Shown: positions 34,638 to 44,109 of the stretch, piece after piece
Position numbering within the stretch: the first letter of the stretch is position 1
How the letters are laid out: each line of letters begins with the position of its first letter
Made by a program: the position numbers and the translations under genes
The notes under the pieces: model-generated
The model's input: the letters and a program-made list of their open reading frames with translations, nothing else
What the model was told of the DNA's origin: nothing
The model's database searches: none
Source of the DNA: Mycolicibacterium parafortuitum
GTDB lineage: Bacteria > Actinomycetota > Actinomycetes > Mycobacteriales > Mycobacteriaceae
Reading direction: 5' to 3'
Assembly (NCBI RefSeq): GCF_002086815.1
Contig: NZ_MVID01000012.1
Location: forward strand, 1 to 64,000
DNA length: 64,000 nt

Positions 34638-35000
34638 ATGGCGCGCAGCTGTCGCTGGGGCGCGGCCACCGTCGTCACCGTGGTCGCGGTGCTGGGCGGT
34701 GCGGTGTCCGGCATCGGTGCGGCCGCGGCGGCACCCGGCGACGATGCCGCCCCGGTCATTCCCGCCCCGGTGATACCGGCGCTTCCGCTGCCGGTGCTGC
34801 CGATCCCCGCGGGCTTGCCCCCGCTCCCCTACCCCGCCGATGTCCCGGTGGTGCAGTTGCCCGCCGATATTCCGGCCGTCGAGTTCCCGGCCTCGGTGCC
34901 GCCGGTGTCCCTGCCCGCCGACGTTCCCCCGGTGCCGTTGCCCGCCGACGTGCCGCCGGTCCAGATGCCCGCGCCGATCCCGGAATGGTTGGTGCGGTAA
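34638..35000 (+). CDS. Secreted proline-rich repeat protein
   Basis: 120 residues. Sec signal peptide (residues 1-31, TVVTVVAVLGGAVSGIGAAAAA). The mature part is almost entirely a degenerate repeat of L-P-A-D-(V/I)-P-x-V (at least five units, for example LPADIPAVEFPASVPPV). Low complexity; probably an extended cell-wall-spanning or surface protein. Function unknown. Confidence 0.7.
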   Translation: MARSCRWGAATVVTVVAVLGGAVSGIGAAAAAPGDDAAPVIPAPVIPALPLPVLPIPAGLPPLPYPADVPVVQLPADIPAVEFPASVPPVSLPADVPPVPLPADVPPVQMPAPIPEWLVR

Positions 35001-35092
35001 CCCGACCCTGATCGATCACCACCACGGCGGGCCGATGCGGCCTAGCCTGGACGAGGCGGCAGACAGCTGCCCGCGAGGCGACGGGTGACGCA

Positions 35093-35887
35093 ATGACAGG
35101 AAACCGTCTGGACCACAAGCGGGTCGTCATCACCGGCGCCGCGAGCGGCATCGGGCGCGCGGCGGCCCAGTTGATGGCCGGCGAGGGCGCCCGGGTGCTG
35201 ATCGCCGACCTCGATGCGGACGCGGCCGCCGCGGCGGCGGCCGACATCGGAGGTGGTGCCGTCGGCGTCGCCGTCGATGTGCTCGACGAGGCGTCGATCA
35301 CGGCCATGATCGGCTGTGCCGTCGACACCTTCGGTGGCCTCGACGTGCTGTGTAACCACGTGGGCGGCAGTGACCCCCGCAAGGACCTCGACCTGTTGCG
35401 GCTCGACCTCCACGAATGGGACCGCGCCATGGCGCTCAACGCCCGCAGCACCGTGGTCGCCTCGCGGCTGGCGCTGCCGCACATGATCGCCGCGGGTAGC
35501 GGCTCGATCATCAACACCGTCTCGGTGGCCGGTCTGGCCGGCGACACCCTGCAATGCGCCTACGGAGCGGCAAAGGCCGCGGTCATTCGGCTCACCCAGT
35601 ACATCGCCACCCAGTACGGCCGCAAAGGTGTGCGCTGCAACGCGGTCGCCCCGGGAGCTGTGATGACGCCGGCTCTGCGTGACAACGTACCCGCCGACGT
35701 GATCGATGACATCCGCCGGCACAACGCGCTCGACCTCATCGGCACACCCGAGGACATCGGTTGGGCCATGGTCTATCTCGCCTCCGACGAGTCCCGCTAC
35801 ATGACGGGCCAGACCCTGGTGCTCGACGGCGGGCTGACCGCGCAGAGTCCGATCGCGGCCAGCCGACGGGCACTGCTCGGTGACTGA
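35093..35887 (+). CDS. Short-chain dehydrogenase/reductase
   Basis: 264 residues, classical SDR. Cofactor motif TGAASGIG (about 14-21), structural NHVG near 87, NAR near 112, catalytic Ser near 139-141 and YGAAK at about 154-158, then PGAVMTP. The acidic residue after beta2 (IADLD) favours NAD(H). It overlaps the following lipase by 8 bp, so the two are co-translated. Substrate unknown. Confidence 0.87.
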   Translation: MTGNRLDHKRVVITGAASGIGRAAAQLMAGEGARVLIADLDADAAAAAAADIGGGAVGVAVDVLDEASITAMIGCAVDTFGGLDVLCNHVGGSDPRKDLDLLRLDLHEWDRAMALNARSTVVASRLALPHMIAAGSGSIINTVSVAGLAGDTLQCAYGAAKAAVIRLTQYIATQYGRKGVRCNAVAPGAVMTPALRDNVPADVIDDIRRHNALDLIGTPEDIGWAMVYLASDESRYMTGQTLVLDGGLTAQSPIAASRRALLGD

Positions 35888-37046
35888 GCACCCCCGGCGC
35901 GGGCTGGCCGGGCTTGCGGTGCTGGTGCTGATGACGGGCTGCACCACTGCGCCGGCGCCGACGCCCGAACTGCGCCCCGGGCAACTGCTCACCGCACGCC
36001 CGCTGACCACCGTCGCAGCCCTGCCCAGCGCCGCGGAAACCCGGTTGATCACCTATGTCTCGGAGGACTCGCACGGCGAGCCGATTGTCGTCTCCGGTAC
36101 CGTGGCGGTACCGAAAACCGAACCGCCGCAAGGCGGCTGGCCGGTGATCAGCTGGGCGCACGGGACCACGGGTTACGCCGACACCTGCGCCCCGTCGGCC
36201 GACACCGCCGACGGCTTGATCCACGACTACACCAGCAGGGTCCGCCCGATGCTCGACGGCTGGCTGTCCCGCGGGTTCGCGGTCCTGCAAACCGACTACC
36301 AGGGGCTGGGTACGCCCGGCGGGCATCCCTACGTCGACGGCACCAGTGAAGCGAACACCGTCACCGATATCGTGCGGGCCGCGCGGGTTCTCGACTCCGG
36401 GATCGGAACCCAGTGGCTGGCCGTCGGACACAGCCAGGGCGGGCAGGCGGCACTGTTCACCGCGCAGGACGCGCAGGCCCGCGACCCCGACCTCGATCTC
36501 GCCGGGGTGGTGGCCCTCGCACCCGGCGGGGTCGATATGGGTCAAGCCGTCGACCTCATCCGCTCCGGAGATCCGGAAATCGCAGCCACCCAACGATTTC
36601 TGCCGTTGCTGGTGCTCGGCGCAGCGGTGGTCGATCCGTCGGTCGACCCCGACGCGATCTTCACCACCGCGGCACGGCCACTGCTGGCCACCGCACGGAC
36701 GGAGTGCGTCGCCCAGATCGATACCGTCCCGACGGTGCCGACCTCTGAGGTGCTGGAACCAGGTGCCGACCTCGACGGGTTGCGGACCTATCTCGCCCAC
36801 CAGGACCCGATCCGGGTCACCCCGCGAGTGCCCGTGATGATCGCGCAGGGCAGCGCCGACGCCGCGGTGCCGGCGGCCGGCGTCGACAAGTTGGCCGCGG
36901 CGCTGTGCGGCAAGGGGGCCGCGGTGGAATACCGGGTCTATCCCGGCCAGGACCATCGGGGCGTCATCGCCGCCGCCGACCGGGACATGCAGGACTTCGT
37001 CGCCGCCGCAAGAACCGGGCGGGCAGCTGACAACTGCCCACGTTGA
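35880..37046 (+). CDS. Secreted lipoprotein lipase (LIP-family alpha/beta hydrolase)
   Basis: 388 residues. Lipoprotein signal with lipobox LMTGC (Cys about 21). Alpha/beta hydrolase: oxyanion region SWAHGTTGYADTCAPS, nucleophile elbow VGHSQGGQAALF (about 184-195), Asp in MIAQGSADAAVP and His in PGQDHRG near the C-terminus. Matches the secretory lipase family (LIP). GTG 35880 overlaps the SDR stop. Acts outside the cell on lipid esters, inferred. Confidence 0.83.
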   Translation: MTEHPRRGLAGLAVLVLMTGCTTAPAPTPELRPGQLLTARPLTTVAALPSAAETRLITYVSEDSHGEPIVVSGTVAVPKTEPPQGGWPVISWAHGTTGYADTCAPSADTADGLIHDYTSRVRPMLDGWLSRGFAVLQTDYQGLGTPGGHPYVDGTSEANTVTDIVRAARVLDSGIGTQWLAVGHSQGGQAALFTAQDAQARDPDLDLAGVVALAPGGVDMGQAVDLIRSGDPEIAATQRFLPLLVLGAAVVDPSVDPDAIFTTAARPLLATARTECVAQIDTVPTVPTSEVLEPGADLDGLRTYLAHQDPIRVTPRVPVMIAQGSADAAVPAAGVDKLAAALCGKGAAVEYRVYPGQDHRGVIAAADRDMQDFVAAARTGRAADNCPR

Positions 37047-37115
37047 TACCGGGAAATATCAAGCGAGTCAGCGTTTATGGCGTCTTTCGGGTATCCGCCG
37101 TGAGAAGCTCGGGGC

Positions 37116-37313
37116 ATGACATTTCGCGTGAAGTTCGGGCGCCAAGAGGTGCCGGCCGAGTACGGCGACGATGACACCTACGTGTTCCTCGAGAGCGGCG
37201 CCCTCAAGCTGTCGTTCAAGAAGCCGGCGCAGTGGGACGAGTATTACGCGCCACACGCGTGGTACCAGGTCATCGCCGAGGAGAACCACGGGCCGGGCCG
37301 CGCGAAAGGCTAG
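37116..37313 (+). CDS. Small conserved hydrophilic protein
   Basis: 65 residues (MTFRVKFGRQEVPAEYGDDD start). No TM or signal; a compact beta-rich pattern with aromatic-rich centre (DEYYAPHAWYQVIAEENHG). Single gene after the lipase. I do not recognise the family; high third-position GC supports coding. Confidence 0.55.
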   Translation: MTFRVKFGRQEVPAEYGDDDTYVFLESGALKLSFKKPAQWDEYYAPHAWYQVIAEENHGPGRAKG

Positions 37314-37325
37314 GCGAAAAGACCC

Positions 37326-37763
37326 TCACGATGACGAGGCCTTGAGCTCCTCGGCCTCCTGCCGGGCGTAGGCGGCATCGATGCAGGCTGCCGCCGCTTC
37401 CTCGATGGCGCTCTCCGCGAACCAGATCGCATCCAACGCATAATCCTCGGCAGCGTCGGCATATCGCTCGGCGGTCTTGATGTCGTGCTCTTCCCGCTTC
37501 TCCGCGATGGTCGACCGGAGCTTCTCCACGTGGTCCTTCCACTTGGTGCGGATGTCGTCCCATTGCGCGGAGGCCTTGTCGGCGGCGGAGTCGACGGAAT
37601 CCTTGACGCGCTCCACAGACTTCGCGGCACGCTCACGCGCGGCGTCCGCATCGGCCTTCATCTGGTCCTTCTCGTGCTCAGTCGATTCCTTGAGCTTGTC
37701 GGCGGATTCCTTTGCCTTTTCAGAGAGTTCGTCGAACTTCTCGCTGAGCCGATGGTCGGCCAT
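37326..37763 (-). CDS. Charged coiled-coil protein
   Basis: 145 residues, almost all predicted helix. Residues 5-80 are Lys/Glu/Asp/Ala-rich heptads (LSEKFDELSEKAKESADKL; EHEKDQMKADADAARERAAK), resembling CsbD/apolipophorin-type stress proteins. The C-terminal half is Ala-rich with AEDYALDAIWFAESAIEEAAAACIDAAY. No membrane segment. Function unknown; possibly a stress-associated cytosolic coiled coil. Confidence 0.65.
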   Translation of the reverse strand: MADHRLSEKFDELSEKAKESADKLKESTEHEKDQMKADADAARERAAKSVERVKDSVDSAADKASAQWDDIRTKWKDHVEKLRSTIAEKREEHDIKTAERYADAAEDYALDAIWFAESAIEEAAAACIDAAYARQEAEELKASSS

Positions 37764-38011
37764 TCGTCGCTCCTCGCGTCAGATTCCGGTCCCGGTCGGG
37801 GTCGGCATGACACCACACTGTCACTCGGAGCGCCGCTCCAATAGCCCTAAAAGCTAACGATTTTCGGAAACTTTCGGCCCGGCCGCCGCAACCCTCGGAG
37901 CCGGATCCGTTCTCGCGCAGCGATCTTGATCCCTGGCTACGCGTGACACCAGGAGCCACAGGCGCCGAGGCGTGGTAACGGTGGACCCGGGGAGCCACAG
38001 CAAAGGAGCGG

Positions 38012-39187
38012 TCAGCCGCGCGACAGCGGGACCCACTTCTCCTGGGGTGCGGGTTGACGCTCGGACGGGAACTCGTGCAGATCGCCGGAACCCGACGGCG
38101 CCGCGTCCCAGTGGGCGAACGTCAGAGGCGACCGGATCCACGCATCCAGCAGGGCATACGTGGCCTTCATCGCGTCGAGGTGGGTCCTCTCCCACCCGTG
38201 GCTGCCGTCGACACCGAAGCCCACGAGCGCGGCCCTGGTGTTGGCGCCCGCTTCGATCGCAGCGGCGGCGTCGGAGCGGTAGTACCGGAACACGTCACGC
38301 ACGAACGGGATCCCGCCCTCATCGGCAAGCCGGCACAGTTTCCGGGTCAGGTGATAGTCGTAGGGACCGTGCAGATCGGACATCGGCACCGCGACGGCGT
38401 CCTCGCGGGAGTGCTGGCCGGGTGCGCACACCGCGTTGTCGACGGTGATCATCTCGGCGATGTCGGCGGGCAGCCCGGTACTGGCGCCGTATCCGACCTC
38501 TTCGGCGATGGTGATCATGACCGCGGTGCGGTGCGGCAGCATCACCGAGTTTTCGGTGAGGGCCTTGATCAGCGTGAGCACCACCGCGACGCCCGCCTTG
38601 TCGTCGAGATGGCGGGACACCACGAACCCGTCTTCGGTCAAGACCGGATTGGCCATCAGCGGGGCATAGTCACCGACCCGGATTCCGAGCCGGCTCAGGT
38701 CCTCGCGGCTCGAAACCTGGCGGTCCACACGCACTTCCACGTGATCCCAGTCGGTGAGCTGATTGTCCACCTCGTCACCGAACGCGTGTCCGCTGGCCTT
38801 CAGCGGCAGGATCGTGCCGGTGATGAAGTCGCCCGGTTCGTCGGTGAGGATCCGCACCCGAGCACCCGCGGCGAAGCGCGCGGAGAAGGTGCCCACGGGG
38901 ATCACCTCGAGGCGTCCGTTGTCCTTGAGGCCCCGCACCATGCACCCGGTGGTGTCGGCGTGCACCACCAGCGCGCGGTCGGTCGTCTCCGACTCTCCGG
39001 GCAGTTCGACGATCAGCGCGCCCCGGCGGGTCAGCGACAGCGACAGCCCCAACGCCTCGAAGATGCCGCCGATCATCTGCATCACCGCGTCGGTGCGCCC
39101 GGTCGGGCTCGGGGTCTGCAGAAGCGTGAGCAGCGTGTCGACCATCCATTCGCTGTCCGTCTCCGGCATCAGGCCGTTCGCGGGCAT
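38012..39187 (-). CDS. M42-family peptidase (NAGGN-system type)
   Basis: 391 residues, M42/M20-like di-zinc aminopeptidase fold. Metal and catalytic candidates: VVHADTTGCMV (about 73-83), SRHLDDKAGVAVVL (about 190-203), TIAEEVGYGAS (Glu-Glu pair about 226-236), and GSHGWERTH (about 335). It resembles the M42 peptidase found in gene clusters for the osmoprotectant N-acetylglutaminylglutamine amide, but the asparagine-synthetase-like and acetyltransferase partners are not adjacent. Cytosolic. Confidence 0.78.
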   Translation of the reverse strand: MPANGLMPETDSEWMVDTLLTLLQTPSPTGRTDAVMQMIGGIFEALGLSLSLTRRGALIVELPGESETTDRALVVHADTTGCMVRGLKDNGRLEVIPVGTFSARFAAGARVRILTDEPGDFITGTILPLKASGHAFGDEVDNQLTDWDHVEVRVDRQVSSREDLSRLGIRVGDYAPLMANPVLTEDGFVVSRHLDDKAGVAVVLTLIKALTENSVMLPHRTAVMITIAEEVGYGASTGLPADIAEMITVDNAVCAPGQHSREDAVAVPMSDLHGPYDYHLTRKLCRLADEGGIPFVRDVFRYYRSDAAAAIEAGANTRAALVGFGVDGSHGWERTHLDAMKATYALLDAWIRSPLTFAHWDAAPSGSGDLHEFPSERQPAPQEKWVPLSRG

Positions 39188-39406
39188 CAGACTCTCCTCC
39201 GCGAAACCCTGTGGCCGCGTCAGAGCGCCTCATGCGCCGAGCGCGATGGGTCCGCTCTGGTCGCAGCCTATCGGCTGGCGAGCGCGGTGATCGGTGATTG
39301 GCCGCGCGGAGTGAGCTCGGCATGAGTCACGAATTGGGCTATGTGGTAGGTCAATTCATGATCAATCCCGGGTCCACCACCTGGTTCGCGCCGGATGTCG
39401 ACGCGG

Positions 39407-40384
39407 TCAGGTCGAGATGGCGGTGCGGAACCTGTCCCGGTACGCCTTCGGCGGCACACCCAGGTGTGTGACGAAGACCCTCCGCAACGTCTCGGTACTG
39501 CCGAACCCGGCCAGTCGCGCGGCCTCGGTGACGGTGCGGCCGGCGTCCAGGGCGGCGCGCGCGACGTCGACCCGGACCCGCTCGACATAGTCCGCCGGGG
39601 TGGTCCCGAGCTCGGCGCGGAACAGCCGGGTCAGTTGGCGAGTGCTCAGCGCGGCGCGGGTGGCCAGACTGCGCACACTGTGGTTGCCGCCGGGGTCGGC
39701 GGTGATCGCCTCGGTGACCACCCGCAGGGCCGACTGCGGCGGCGGGTGGGCCTCGATCAGCGCCGAGAACTGGGACTGGCCGCCCGCGCGCTTGAGATAG
39801 ACGACCAACCAGCGGGCGACGTCGCGCACCAGATCGGTGCCGTGATCCTGTTCGACCAGCGCCAGGGCCAGGTCGATGCCCGCCGAGATCCCGGCCGAGG
39901 TGTAGACGTCGCCGTCGCGGACGAAGATCGCGTCCGGCTCGACGGTCACGTCGGGGAACGCCCGGGCCAGCGAGCGCACGTTGTGCCAGTGCGTCGTCGC
40001 GCGGCGGCCGGTGAGCAGCCCGGCCTGCGCGAGGATGAACGACCCGGTGCAGATTGATCCGAGCCGCCGGGTCCGCCCCGCGAGCGATCGCACCGCCTCG
40101 ACCAGCTCAGGATCGATTGCGCGCGCGGGGAATTCGTCACTTCCGGCGACCAGCACGGTATCGGCCGAGGCGATGGACCCGATGCTGTCGGTGACGCCCA
40201 GCCGGATCCCGACAGAGGTCCTCACATCGTCGCCGTCGACGGAGGCGACCTTGATCCGGTAGTCGGCGCCGAACCGGTTGGCCTCGGTGAACACCTCGGC
40301 GGCACCGGAGACATCCAGCAGCGTCACGTCGTCGAAGACGACGATCACCACCACCCGCGCTGCCACAGCGTCATTGTGTCGCAT
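39407..40384 (-). CDS. GlxA-type AraC-family regulator with DJ-1/PfpI domain
   Basis: About 325 residues. N-terminal DJ-1/PfpI domain (VVIVVFDDVTLLDVSGAAEVF; elbow GSICTGSFILAQAGLL with the Cys) and C-terminal AraC HTH pair (SVRSLATRAALSTRQLTRLFRAELG; VTEAARLAGFGSTETLRRVF). Start ATG 40384 is preferred; the open frame has an earlier ATG at 40405. Divergent from the HD-domain gene, whose cluster it may regulate. Confidence 0.85.
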   Translation of the reverse strand: MRHNDAVAARVVVIVVFDDVTLLDVSGAAEVFTEANRFGADYRIKVASVDGDDVRTSVGIRLGVTDSIGSIASADTVLVAGSDEFPARAIDPELVEAVRSLAGRTRRLGSICTGSFILAQAGLLTGRRATTHWHNVRSLARAFPDVTVEPDAIFVRDGDVYTSAGISAGIDLALALVEQDHGTDLVRDVARWLVVYLKRAGGQSQFSALIEAHPPPQSALRVVTEAITADPGGNHSVRSLATRAALSTRQLTRLFRAELGTTPADYVERVRVDVARAALDAGRTVTEAARLAGFGSTETLRRVFVTHLGVPPKAYRDRFRTAIST

Positions 40385-40473
40385 TCTGTGGGCCGAACGG
40401 CGCAATAGCCGTGCGTGCGTCGGCCCCCACCTGCGTTGACTCGATCGTAAGAGACCGATTCAGGAGGGTGACC

Positions 40474-41115
40474 ATGACAATCCAGACGATCGCCGGGATA
40501 GCGATCCCCGACAGCGCACTGGTGCGCGAAGCGACCGACTTCATCCGCGAGGCCGAGGACGACCTGCTCTTCGACCACTCCCGCCGCGTGTATCTGTTCG
40601 GTGCGCTGCGGGGGCAACGCTCGGGGCTGCAGCCCGACCTCGAACTGCTCTACGTCGGGGCGATGTTCCACGACCTCGGCCTCACCGAGCGCTACCGCAC
40701 CTCGGAGTTGCGCTTCGAGGTCGACGGCGCCAACGCGGCACAGGACTTCCTGCTGCAGCACGGCGTCGACCCTGCCGCCGCCCGCACGGTGTGGCTGAGC
40801 ATCGCGCTGCACACCACTCCCGGTGTGCCCCAACACCTTGATCCCGAAGTCGCGTTGGTCAACGCCGGCGTCGAGACCGACGTGATCGGCCTCGGCCGCG
40901 ACGAACTCTCCCCGGACGCGATCGCCGCGGTGACCGCCGCGCATCCGCGGCCCGACTTCAAGAAGCGCATCCTGTCGGCGTTCAACGACGGCATGAAGCA
41001 CCGGCCCGACACCACGTTCGGGACGATGAACGACGACGTGCTGGCGCATTTCGACCCGGGGTTCCAGCGCACGGATTTCGTCGACCTCATCGAGACCAAC
41101 AGCTGGCCCGAGTAG
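40474..41115 (+). CDS. HD-domain protein (cyanamide hydratase-like)
   Basis: 213 residues from ATG 40474 (AGGAGGG upstream). HD motif MFHDLGLTERY with an upstream His in DHSRRVYLFG and a later ALHTTPG, the ligand pattern of HD hydrolases of the cyanamide hydratase type. First of a three-gene set (HD, nitroreductase, cupin) divergent from the GlxA regulator. Substrate unknown. Confidence 0.78.
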   Translation: MTIQTIAGIAIPDSALVREATDFIREAEDDLLFDHSRRVYLFGALRGQRSGLQPDLELLYVGAMFHDLGLTERYRTSELRFEVDGANAAQDFLLQHGVDPAAARTVWLSIALHTTPGVPQHLDPEVALVNAGVETDVIGLGRDELSPDAIAAVTAAHPRPDFKKRILSAFNDGMKHRPDTTFGTMNDDVLAHFDPGFQRTDFVDLIETNSWPE

Positions 41116-41127
41116 CGCAAGGAGCAG

Positions 41128-41835
41128 ATGATGAACATCCACGAAGCCCTCTACACCACCAGGATGATGCGCCGGCTGCGGCCGGATCCGATTCCGCTGG
41201 AATCCCAGGCCCGCATCCTCGACGCCGCCGTCCGCGCGCCCAACGGAGGCAACACCCAACGCTGGCACTTCGTTGCCGTGGACGATCCCGCGTTGATCCG
41301 CAAGTTCGCCCAGCTGTTCCGGAAGGCCCGTGACGTCGAATATCACAAGTTCGCCAATGGTTCCGGACCGATGGCGGCCCCGGCCCCGGGCGCGGATCCC
41401 GCCGCTCACGCCGACACGATGCGCCGGATGAAGGTCTCCGGGGACTACCTGGCCGACCACTTCGAAGAACTGCCCCTGTTGATCTTCGTCTTCGCCATCG
41501 ACGATCTCGGCGGCGCCAACATCTATCCGGCGATCTGGAGCCTGTTGCTCGCCGCTCACGCCGAAGGCGTCGGCGGGGTGATGACGATGGTGCTACGCAA
41601 CGTCGAAGACCGGGTCGACGAACTGCTCGGGGTGCCGGTCGCCCAGGGTTGGAAGATGTCGGCGATGCTGGCCCTGGGATACCCGCGGGGCACCTGGGGT
41701 GTCGCGGCCAATCGCCGTCCCGTGCAAGAGGTCTCGTCCCGCAACAGCTGGGACGGGCCGTTCGGCGTCGACGTTCCCCAGCCGTTGTGGCCCCCGCAGC
41801 GGGAGGCCATCCCGGCGCTGTCGGCGGCCGGCTGA
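41128..41835 (+). CDS. Nitroreductase-family flavoprotein
   Basis: 235 residues. FMN-binding pattern TTRMMRRLRPDPIP (about 11-24), RAPNGGNTQRWHFVAV (about 37-52) and AHAEGVGGVMTMVL (about 142-155), then MLALGYPRG. NAD(P)H-dependent oxidoreductase family. Starts 12 bp after the HD gene and has the RBS AAGGAG. Substrate unknown. Confidence 0.85.
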   Translation: MMNIHEALYTTRMMRRLRPDPIPLESQARILDAAVRAPNGGNTQRWHFVAVDDPALIRKFAQLFRKARDVEYHKFANGSGPMAAPAPGADPAAHADTMRRMKVSGDYLADHFEELPLLIFVFAIDDLGGANIYPAIWSLLLAAHAEGVGGVMTMVLRNVEDRVDELLGVPVAQGWKMSAMLALGYPRGTWGVAANRRPVQEVSSRNSWDGPFGVDVPQPLWPPQREAIPALSAAG

Positions 41836-41861
41836 CCGCGATCTGAGGAAGGTAGGCGATC

Positions 41862-42403
41862 ATGTCCACCTCAGGTGACGCGGTGCTGACCGTCGTCGCG
41901 CCGGGCGCCGCGACGTCGTCGCCATCCCGGGATTCGGCGCCGTCCTGAAACTCACCAGCGCGACGACCGGCGGGCTGGTGTCGATCGTCGAGCACCCGTT
42001 CCCCGTCGGCGCGATCACCGCAGCGCATCGTCATACCCGCGAGGACGAGCACTCCTACGTGCTTGCCGGTGAGATCGGTTTCCGATCCGACCACGACGAA
42101 GTGGTGCTCGGGCCCGGCGGCGTCATCACCAAACCTCGCGGCCAGCTGCACGCCATGTGGAACGCGGGACACGAACCCGGCCGGATCCTCGAAGTCATCA
42201 CTCCCGGAAACGGTTTCGAGAACTACTTCCGCGAGCTGGGAGAGCTGCTCACCTCCGGTGTCACCGAGTCCCGGCCAGGCATCCCGCTGCACGAGTCTGC
42301 GGAGTTCGCCGAACTCGCCGCGAAGTACGGGCTGACCTACGACACCCCCGACTGGCTCGACGACATCGTGCGTCGCTACGGGTTGTCGCCGGCGACGCAT
42401 TGA
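41862..42403 (+). pseudogene. Cupin-domain protein disrupted by a 1-bp frameshift
   Basis: The natural start is ATG 41862 (GAGGAAGG at 41845-41852). Its frame reads MSTSGDAVLTVVAPGA and then hits a stop at 41946. The cupin homology is in the neighbouring frame: RDVVAIPGFGAVLKL followed by TSATTGGLVSIVEHPFPVG, and the metal-site histidines AAHRHTREDEHSYVLAGE. Restoring one G in the GC-rich run at 41905-41912 (GCC[G]GCGACGTC) joins both into a 180-residue protein. GTG 41978 could give a shortened product that keeps both cupin motifs. Either a real inactivation or a sequencing error. Confidence 0.75.
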
Positions 42404-42426
42404 CCCGCGCCGCGCGGCGTCGGCCC

Positions 42427-42705
42427 CTAGTTCGTGCCCGGGAGCTGCGTGAGGTATTTGGCCAGCCGCGCCTCGTCGACCGCCCCAGGGTTGTTCGCGC
42501 AGCCCTCGACCACGGTCGCCATCTCCTCGCCGGTGAGCTTCACCGCCGGGAACGCTTCGGCGATGTCGCGGATGCAATCGGCGCGCGTGGACTCGTCGTG
42601 CCAGTTTTTCAACAAGTAGAAGGACATACCGAGGAAGGCTGCCGCCATCACACCGACAGCGACCCCGATGACCGCGGCGCTGACGTAGTTTTGGCGACGG
42701 AACAT
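42427..42705 (-). CDS. Small single-TM membrane protein
   Basis: 92 residues. TM helix at about 10-32 (VSAAVIGVAVGVMAAAFLGMSFYLL), then a periplasmic domain with two cysteines (RADCIRDI and VEGCANNP), likely disulfide-bonded. Single gene. Not recognised. Confidence 0.65.
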   Translation of the reverse strand: MFRRQNYVSAAVIGVAVGVMAAAFLGMSFYLLKNWHDESTRADCIRDIAEAFPAVKLTGEEMATVVEGCANNPGAVDEARLAKYLTQLPGTN

Positions 42706-42820
42706 GATGTGCCGGTTACCTCGCCCCGTCCCGGATCCCCATGGCCATCGACGGTAACTCCGACGTCGACGCGGTAGCTGAGACGAGTCTGTGGATCTGC
42801 GGTCGAACGGCGGCGCGAGT

Positions 42821-43360
42821 TCAGACCACCGGTGCCGAGAGGTTCACCACGCGCAGTGTCGCGACGTCTCTGACCTGCCGGCCACCGGCGAGGTCGGTGG
42901 GCAGGACAAGCCGCGGCCGGTCGAGGACCTTGCCGTCCTCGACGGTGGCGAGCATCGCGGGTCTCGGCGATACCGCGGGACTGCTCTCGCCCCAGGACAG
43001 CGCCGCGGTGTAGCCGTCGGCCGCGGTGACCAGAATCGCGACCGACAGCAGCGGGTTGGTCTGACCTATGTCGCCGCGCGGCCTGGACGCGGTGAGCACC
43101 GCGTCGAGAAGGGATCCGGCATAGGTGTGTGTCTCGGGTCCGGTGTGGGTCTGAAACGTCACGGTCTCGGTGTGGTGCGCCAACGTTCGCAGTTCGTCGA
43201 GCGTCCAGTTCCTGGGTGCGTCGACGTCTCCCACCACGTCGACGGCAACAGCAGCCGGTATCGACGGGTCAGCGCGCGCGTCCACGCCGGTGAGGGCTGC
43301 GACTGTCAGCAGCGCGGTCACCGTCAGCGAAACCAGTCCGCGGTTGAGAGTCGTGCCCAT
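42821..43360 (-). CDS. Secreted molybdopterin-binding-fold-like protein
   Basis: 179 residues. Signal peptide at 1-30. The mature part resembles the sulfite-oxidase Moco-binding fold without its Cys: VVGDVDAPRNWTLDELRTL, THTYAGSLLDAVL, ILVTAADGYTAALSWGE, PRLVLPTDLAGGRQVRDVATLRVV. Without the Mo-ligating Cys it is unlikely to be a redox enzyme and may bind another ligand. Confidence 0.65.
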   Translation of the reverse strand: MGTTLNRGLVSLTVTALLTVAALTGVDARADPSIPAAVAVDVVGDVDAPRNWTLDELRTLAHHTETVTFQTHTGPETHTYAGSLLDAVLTASRPRGDIGQTNPLLSVAILVTAADGYTAALSWGESSPAVSPRPAMLATVEDGKVLDRPRLVLPTDLAGGRQVRDVATLRVVNLSAPVV

Positions 43361-43466
43361 CCCCCGATTATGGGGACGACGAAACTGCGCCGGGGTGGCT
43401 GAGATTCGGCCTGGTTATCCGGCAAGGAGTTTGCATCGGCCGCCCGACGTGGCCCGAGAATAGAGG

Positions 43467-43856
43467 TCAGTCCGCGGCAACCGTCAGCAGAACGACGGCC
43501 TCGTTGTAGGGAAACGCGCGGTAGAACAACCGGGAACGCGGCATGACGAGGTCTGCGGCCTCGGCCTTGCTCACCACCCGTGGGTTGACGAGCGCGACGG
43601 CTCGTCCCCGCTTGTGCAGCACCGTCGGGCCGCCGGCCAGCACGTTCTTCAACCAGTCCGTCTGTGGGCCGTAGCCGATGAGGACGGCGTAGCCGTCCTG
43701 GGTTTCGAATACCAACAGGGGTGTCCGATACCGCTTGCCCGACTTGCGCCCGACGTGCTCCAGCGTCCCGAGGTTCGGAAGCCACGGCGTGATCGCGCGA
43801 GCCGCCGGATTGGTGACCCGCTTGTTGAACTCGGCGATTCGGCGTGGCATACGCAT
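43467..43856 (-). CDS. Deazaflavin (F420)-dependent oxidoreductase, FDOR/Ddn-like
   Basis: 129 residues. Split-barrel FDOR motifs: LEHVGRKSGKRYRTPLLVF, YAVLIGYGPQTDWLKNVLAGG, RAVALVNPRVV. The family uses the mycobacterial cofactor F420 to reduce unsaturated or nitro compounds. Single gene just left of the tRNA-scar region. Confidence 0.85.
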   Translation of the reverse strand: MRMPRRIAEFNKRVTNPAARAITPWLPNLGTLEHVGRKSGKRYRTPLLVFETQDGYAVLIGYGPQTDWLKNVLAGGPTVLHKRGRAVALVNPRVVSKAEAADLVMPRSRLFYRAFPYNEAVVLLTVAAD

Positions 43857-43929
43857 TCTCGGAGTCTAGGCATCGGTCGGGTTTTCTTGCTGCCGAACTG
43901 CGACAGAAGCGGCGCCCCGCTGCACTCGA

Positions 43930-44077
43930 ATCGGCACATCCGCTGTCAGGCAGCTATTTTGAGCGTTACCGGTACGTCTCCGATGCGCGCGCCCGCTGCA
44001 TCTACTTCGGCCGGCTCACCGAATTCACCGACGTCGACCTGCACCCCCTCGACGTCGAACAGAGCGCCGAGTTCTAG
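43930..44077 (+). pseudogene. Possible 3' remnant of a truncated gene
   Basis: From about 43951 the plus frame reads YFERYRYVSDARARCIYFG and then ends LDVEQSAEF before TAG at 44075. Third positions there are almost all G or C, the signature of a real coding frame, while the upstream part of the frame loses it. It ends 41 bp before tRNA fragment A. Probably the surviving C-terminus of a gene cut when an island arrived. Family not recognised. Confidence 0.3.
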
Positions 44078-44109
44078 CTGCGGCCATGTCGAGTGCGACC
44101 AGGGCGTCA

